DNA of 64,000 nucleotides from the NCBI RefSeq assembly GCF_001613305.1, contig NZ_BDCC01000032.1:62001-126000 (forward strand), read 5' to 3'. Positions 62,914-64,000 of this stretch are shown piece after piece. The notes beneath the pieces are model-generated. The model was not told the DNA's origin and did not search any database. It saw only the letters and a program-made list of their open reading frames with translations. Both the position numbers and the translations under genes were made by a program. How positions within the stretch are numbered: position 1 is the first letter of the stretch; every line of letters begins with the position of its first letter. The DNA comes from Nocardia vaccinii NBRC 15922 (GTDB taxonomy: Bacteria > Actinomycetota > Actinomycetes > Mycobacteriales > Mycobacteriaceae).

Positions 62914-64000
62914 TTACTGTTCCTGCGCCCACGGCGGGGGCGCCAGGCGTTTGGGTGGTGACTGCCGATGATCGAGATACGCCGGCGGTTGTGCCTCCTG
63001 CTCGGCGTGCGGTGGCTGCGGATCGCGCGAGCCCGGGTGTTCGGAGGCCGAAACGTCGTGCAGTTGCGGACGTCCGCCGTCCGGATGCGGCTGCCCTGAA
63101 CCCGGCGGCGACCACCCGGGCGCCGGCTCCGGCTCGACCGGCGGCGGGGCCAGGAAGCCGCCGGGCCGCCGCAGCACCGGCTGAGCCGGTGCGGCTCGGT
63201 TCGGGATGGCCTCGGTACCCGGCAGCCGAAGTGAGTTCTGCGGCGCGCCGCCGAGCGCGTACGGCGTGTTCTGCGGCGGTCCGAACGGCTGATGCAACGG
63301 GCCACTGCCCTGCGGTGGATTCCCCTGCTGGGGATTGCCCTGATACGGGGCAGGTGAGTCACCGAATCCATTGCGGGGCGGCCCGGACGGGACCTCGGAG
63401 CGCGGTGGTCCGGCTGGCGGTTGTGGTGTGCCCGGACGCCTCATGTTCAGCGGGGCGGTCTCGGGCGCGGGAACATTCGGCGCGATGACGTGGCCGGGCT
63501 GCTGCGGCTCGCCGCCGGGTGGCGGGAATGGCGGCGGCGTGCGGAACCCATCGTGCCGATCCGGTTCGGCGTTCGCGGACCCGGCGGGCGGCGCCCCGAT
63601 GACCGGACCGGGCTGTTGCGGTTCGGCTACCGGCGGCCGCGCTTGCTGTGGATTCGCTGTGAAGTCCGGTCGGGGCAGTACCGTCGTCGGCGGATCGATG
63701 TGCGGCACAGCGGGAATGCCATCGGTCGCCGCATGGAACAACGCCGGATCAGGCTGCGCGAACGGTTCCGTCGCCGGAGTCTGCGCCGCGACGCCCGGAC
63801 CCTGCTGCGGGGGCACCGGACCGCCGGCGTCGGATTCGGCGGGTCGTGATGCGAGCCGTTCGGGCACATAGGGTTCCGGCGCCGCCGGACGCGGCGCACC
63901 GGCCGGTGCGGGCTGCTGCGGGTGCGGCGCGGATCCGGCTCCGGACGCGCCGAACCCGGATTCGCGGTCCCGCGGTGGTAGTGCGGATTCGGGCGCGAAC
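62914..64000 (-). CDS. Proline-rich low-complexity protein (runs off right edge)
   Basis: The frame is open to the window end on the minus strand (at least ~360 residues); stop at 62914. Composition dominated by Pro, Gly, Ala and Gln, no membrane segment in the visible part. Contains TTVLPRPDF and PVLRRPGGF, paralleling the neighbour's tail. The N-terminus lies beyond the window. Could be a cell-envelope-associated scaffold or kinase substrate. Confidence 0.65.
   Translation of the reverse strand, partial: FAPESALPPRDRESGFGASGAGSAPHPQQPAPAGAPRPAAPEPYVPERLASRPAESDAGGPVPPQQGPGVAAQTPATEPFAQPDPALFHAATDGIPAVPHIDPPTTVLPRPDFTANPQQARPPVAEPQQPGPVIGAPPAGSANAEPDRHDGFRTPPPFPPPGGEPQQPGHVIAPNVPAPETAPLNMRRPGTPQPPAGPPRSEVPSGPPRNGFGDSPAPYQGNPQQGNPPQGSGPLHQPFGPPQNTPYALGGAPQNSLRLPGTEAIPNRAAPAQPVLRRPGGFLAPPPVEPEPAPGWSPPGSGQPHPDGGRPQLHDVSASEHPGSRDPQPPHAEQEAQPPAYLDHRQSPPKRLAPPPWAQEQ

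Noticed and set aside
1..64000. tRNA, rRNA, CRISPR arrays, plasmid origin
   Set aside because: Looked for cloverleaf arms, repeat-spacer periodicity and iterons by reading; none seen. The 32-bp repeats at 50375-50455 are only three copies with 15-nt spacers in a promoter, so not CRISPR.

Overview
High-GC actinomycete chromosome, most likely Nocardia or a close Mycobacteriales relative. This is inferred from the roughly 68-70% GC coding style, GTG and even CTG/TTG starts, many apparently leaderless promoters, and gene families such as an AlaA-type aminotransferase, ECF41 sigma factors, a Rv1833c-like dehalogenase and proline-rich membrane proteins. I see no rRNA, tRNA, CRISPR array or replication origin. 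The window is an accessory, regulator-dense region: about 15 one-component regulators (TetR, HxlR, MarR, MerR, RHH), mostly divergent from one or two enzymes and often with a readable palindromic operator between them.

Layout. 1-5 kb: end of an MFS transporter; a short second threonyl-tRNA synthetase preceded by a leader peptide with three Thr codons and a strong terminator; a Ser/Thr dehydratase; a TetR/epimerase pair around a 49-bp perfect palindrome. 5-13.3 kb: tyrosine recombinase, alaA with an HxlR regulator, alditol oxidase, an RHH-VOC-methyltransferase operon, a TetR/SDR pair. 13.3-25.5 kb: MarR + uORF + ABC-F, pirin, methyltransferase, two ECF41-type sigma factors with oxidoreductase or SnoaL partners, a GH-like protein often annotated 'abortive infection', and a Zn-finger/coiled-coil protein behind two large palindromes.

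25.5-41 kb is a scrambled mobile zone: truncated TetR, tyrosine recombinase with repeats upstream, deleted haloalkane dehalogenase, a Tn3 transposase reduced to its two ends, a MarR/MFS/DUF1330 locus, a twice-frameshifted serine resolvase, a once-frameshifted full-length Tn3 transposase, a 3-hydroxyisobutyrate dehydrogenase remnant, and a toxin-like gene broken at a G8 tract. A 34-bp imperfect direct repeat brackets 27.2-39.3 kb.

41-64 kb is again regulator/enzyme pairs: P450, HdeD-like protein, lipoprotein, TetR/FAD monooxygenase, TetR/amidohydrolase-SDR, TetR/quinone oxidoreductase with three repeats spaced exactly 32 bp, a MerR-HEAT operon divergent from an erythromycin-esterase homologue, a PMT-like glycosyltransferase, a ChrB-like protein with an MFS pump, a methyltransferase/TetR operon, an IS110 scar, and two proline-rich proteins, the last running off the right edge.

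The most promising unusual item is the threonine locus at 0.5-3.1 kb: an editing-domain-less ThrRS with a candidate leaderless Thr leader peptide, terminator and competing hairpin, next to a threonine-type dehydratase.
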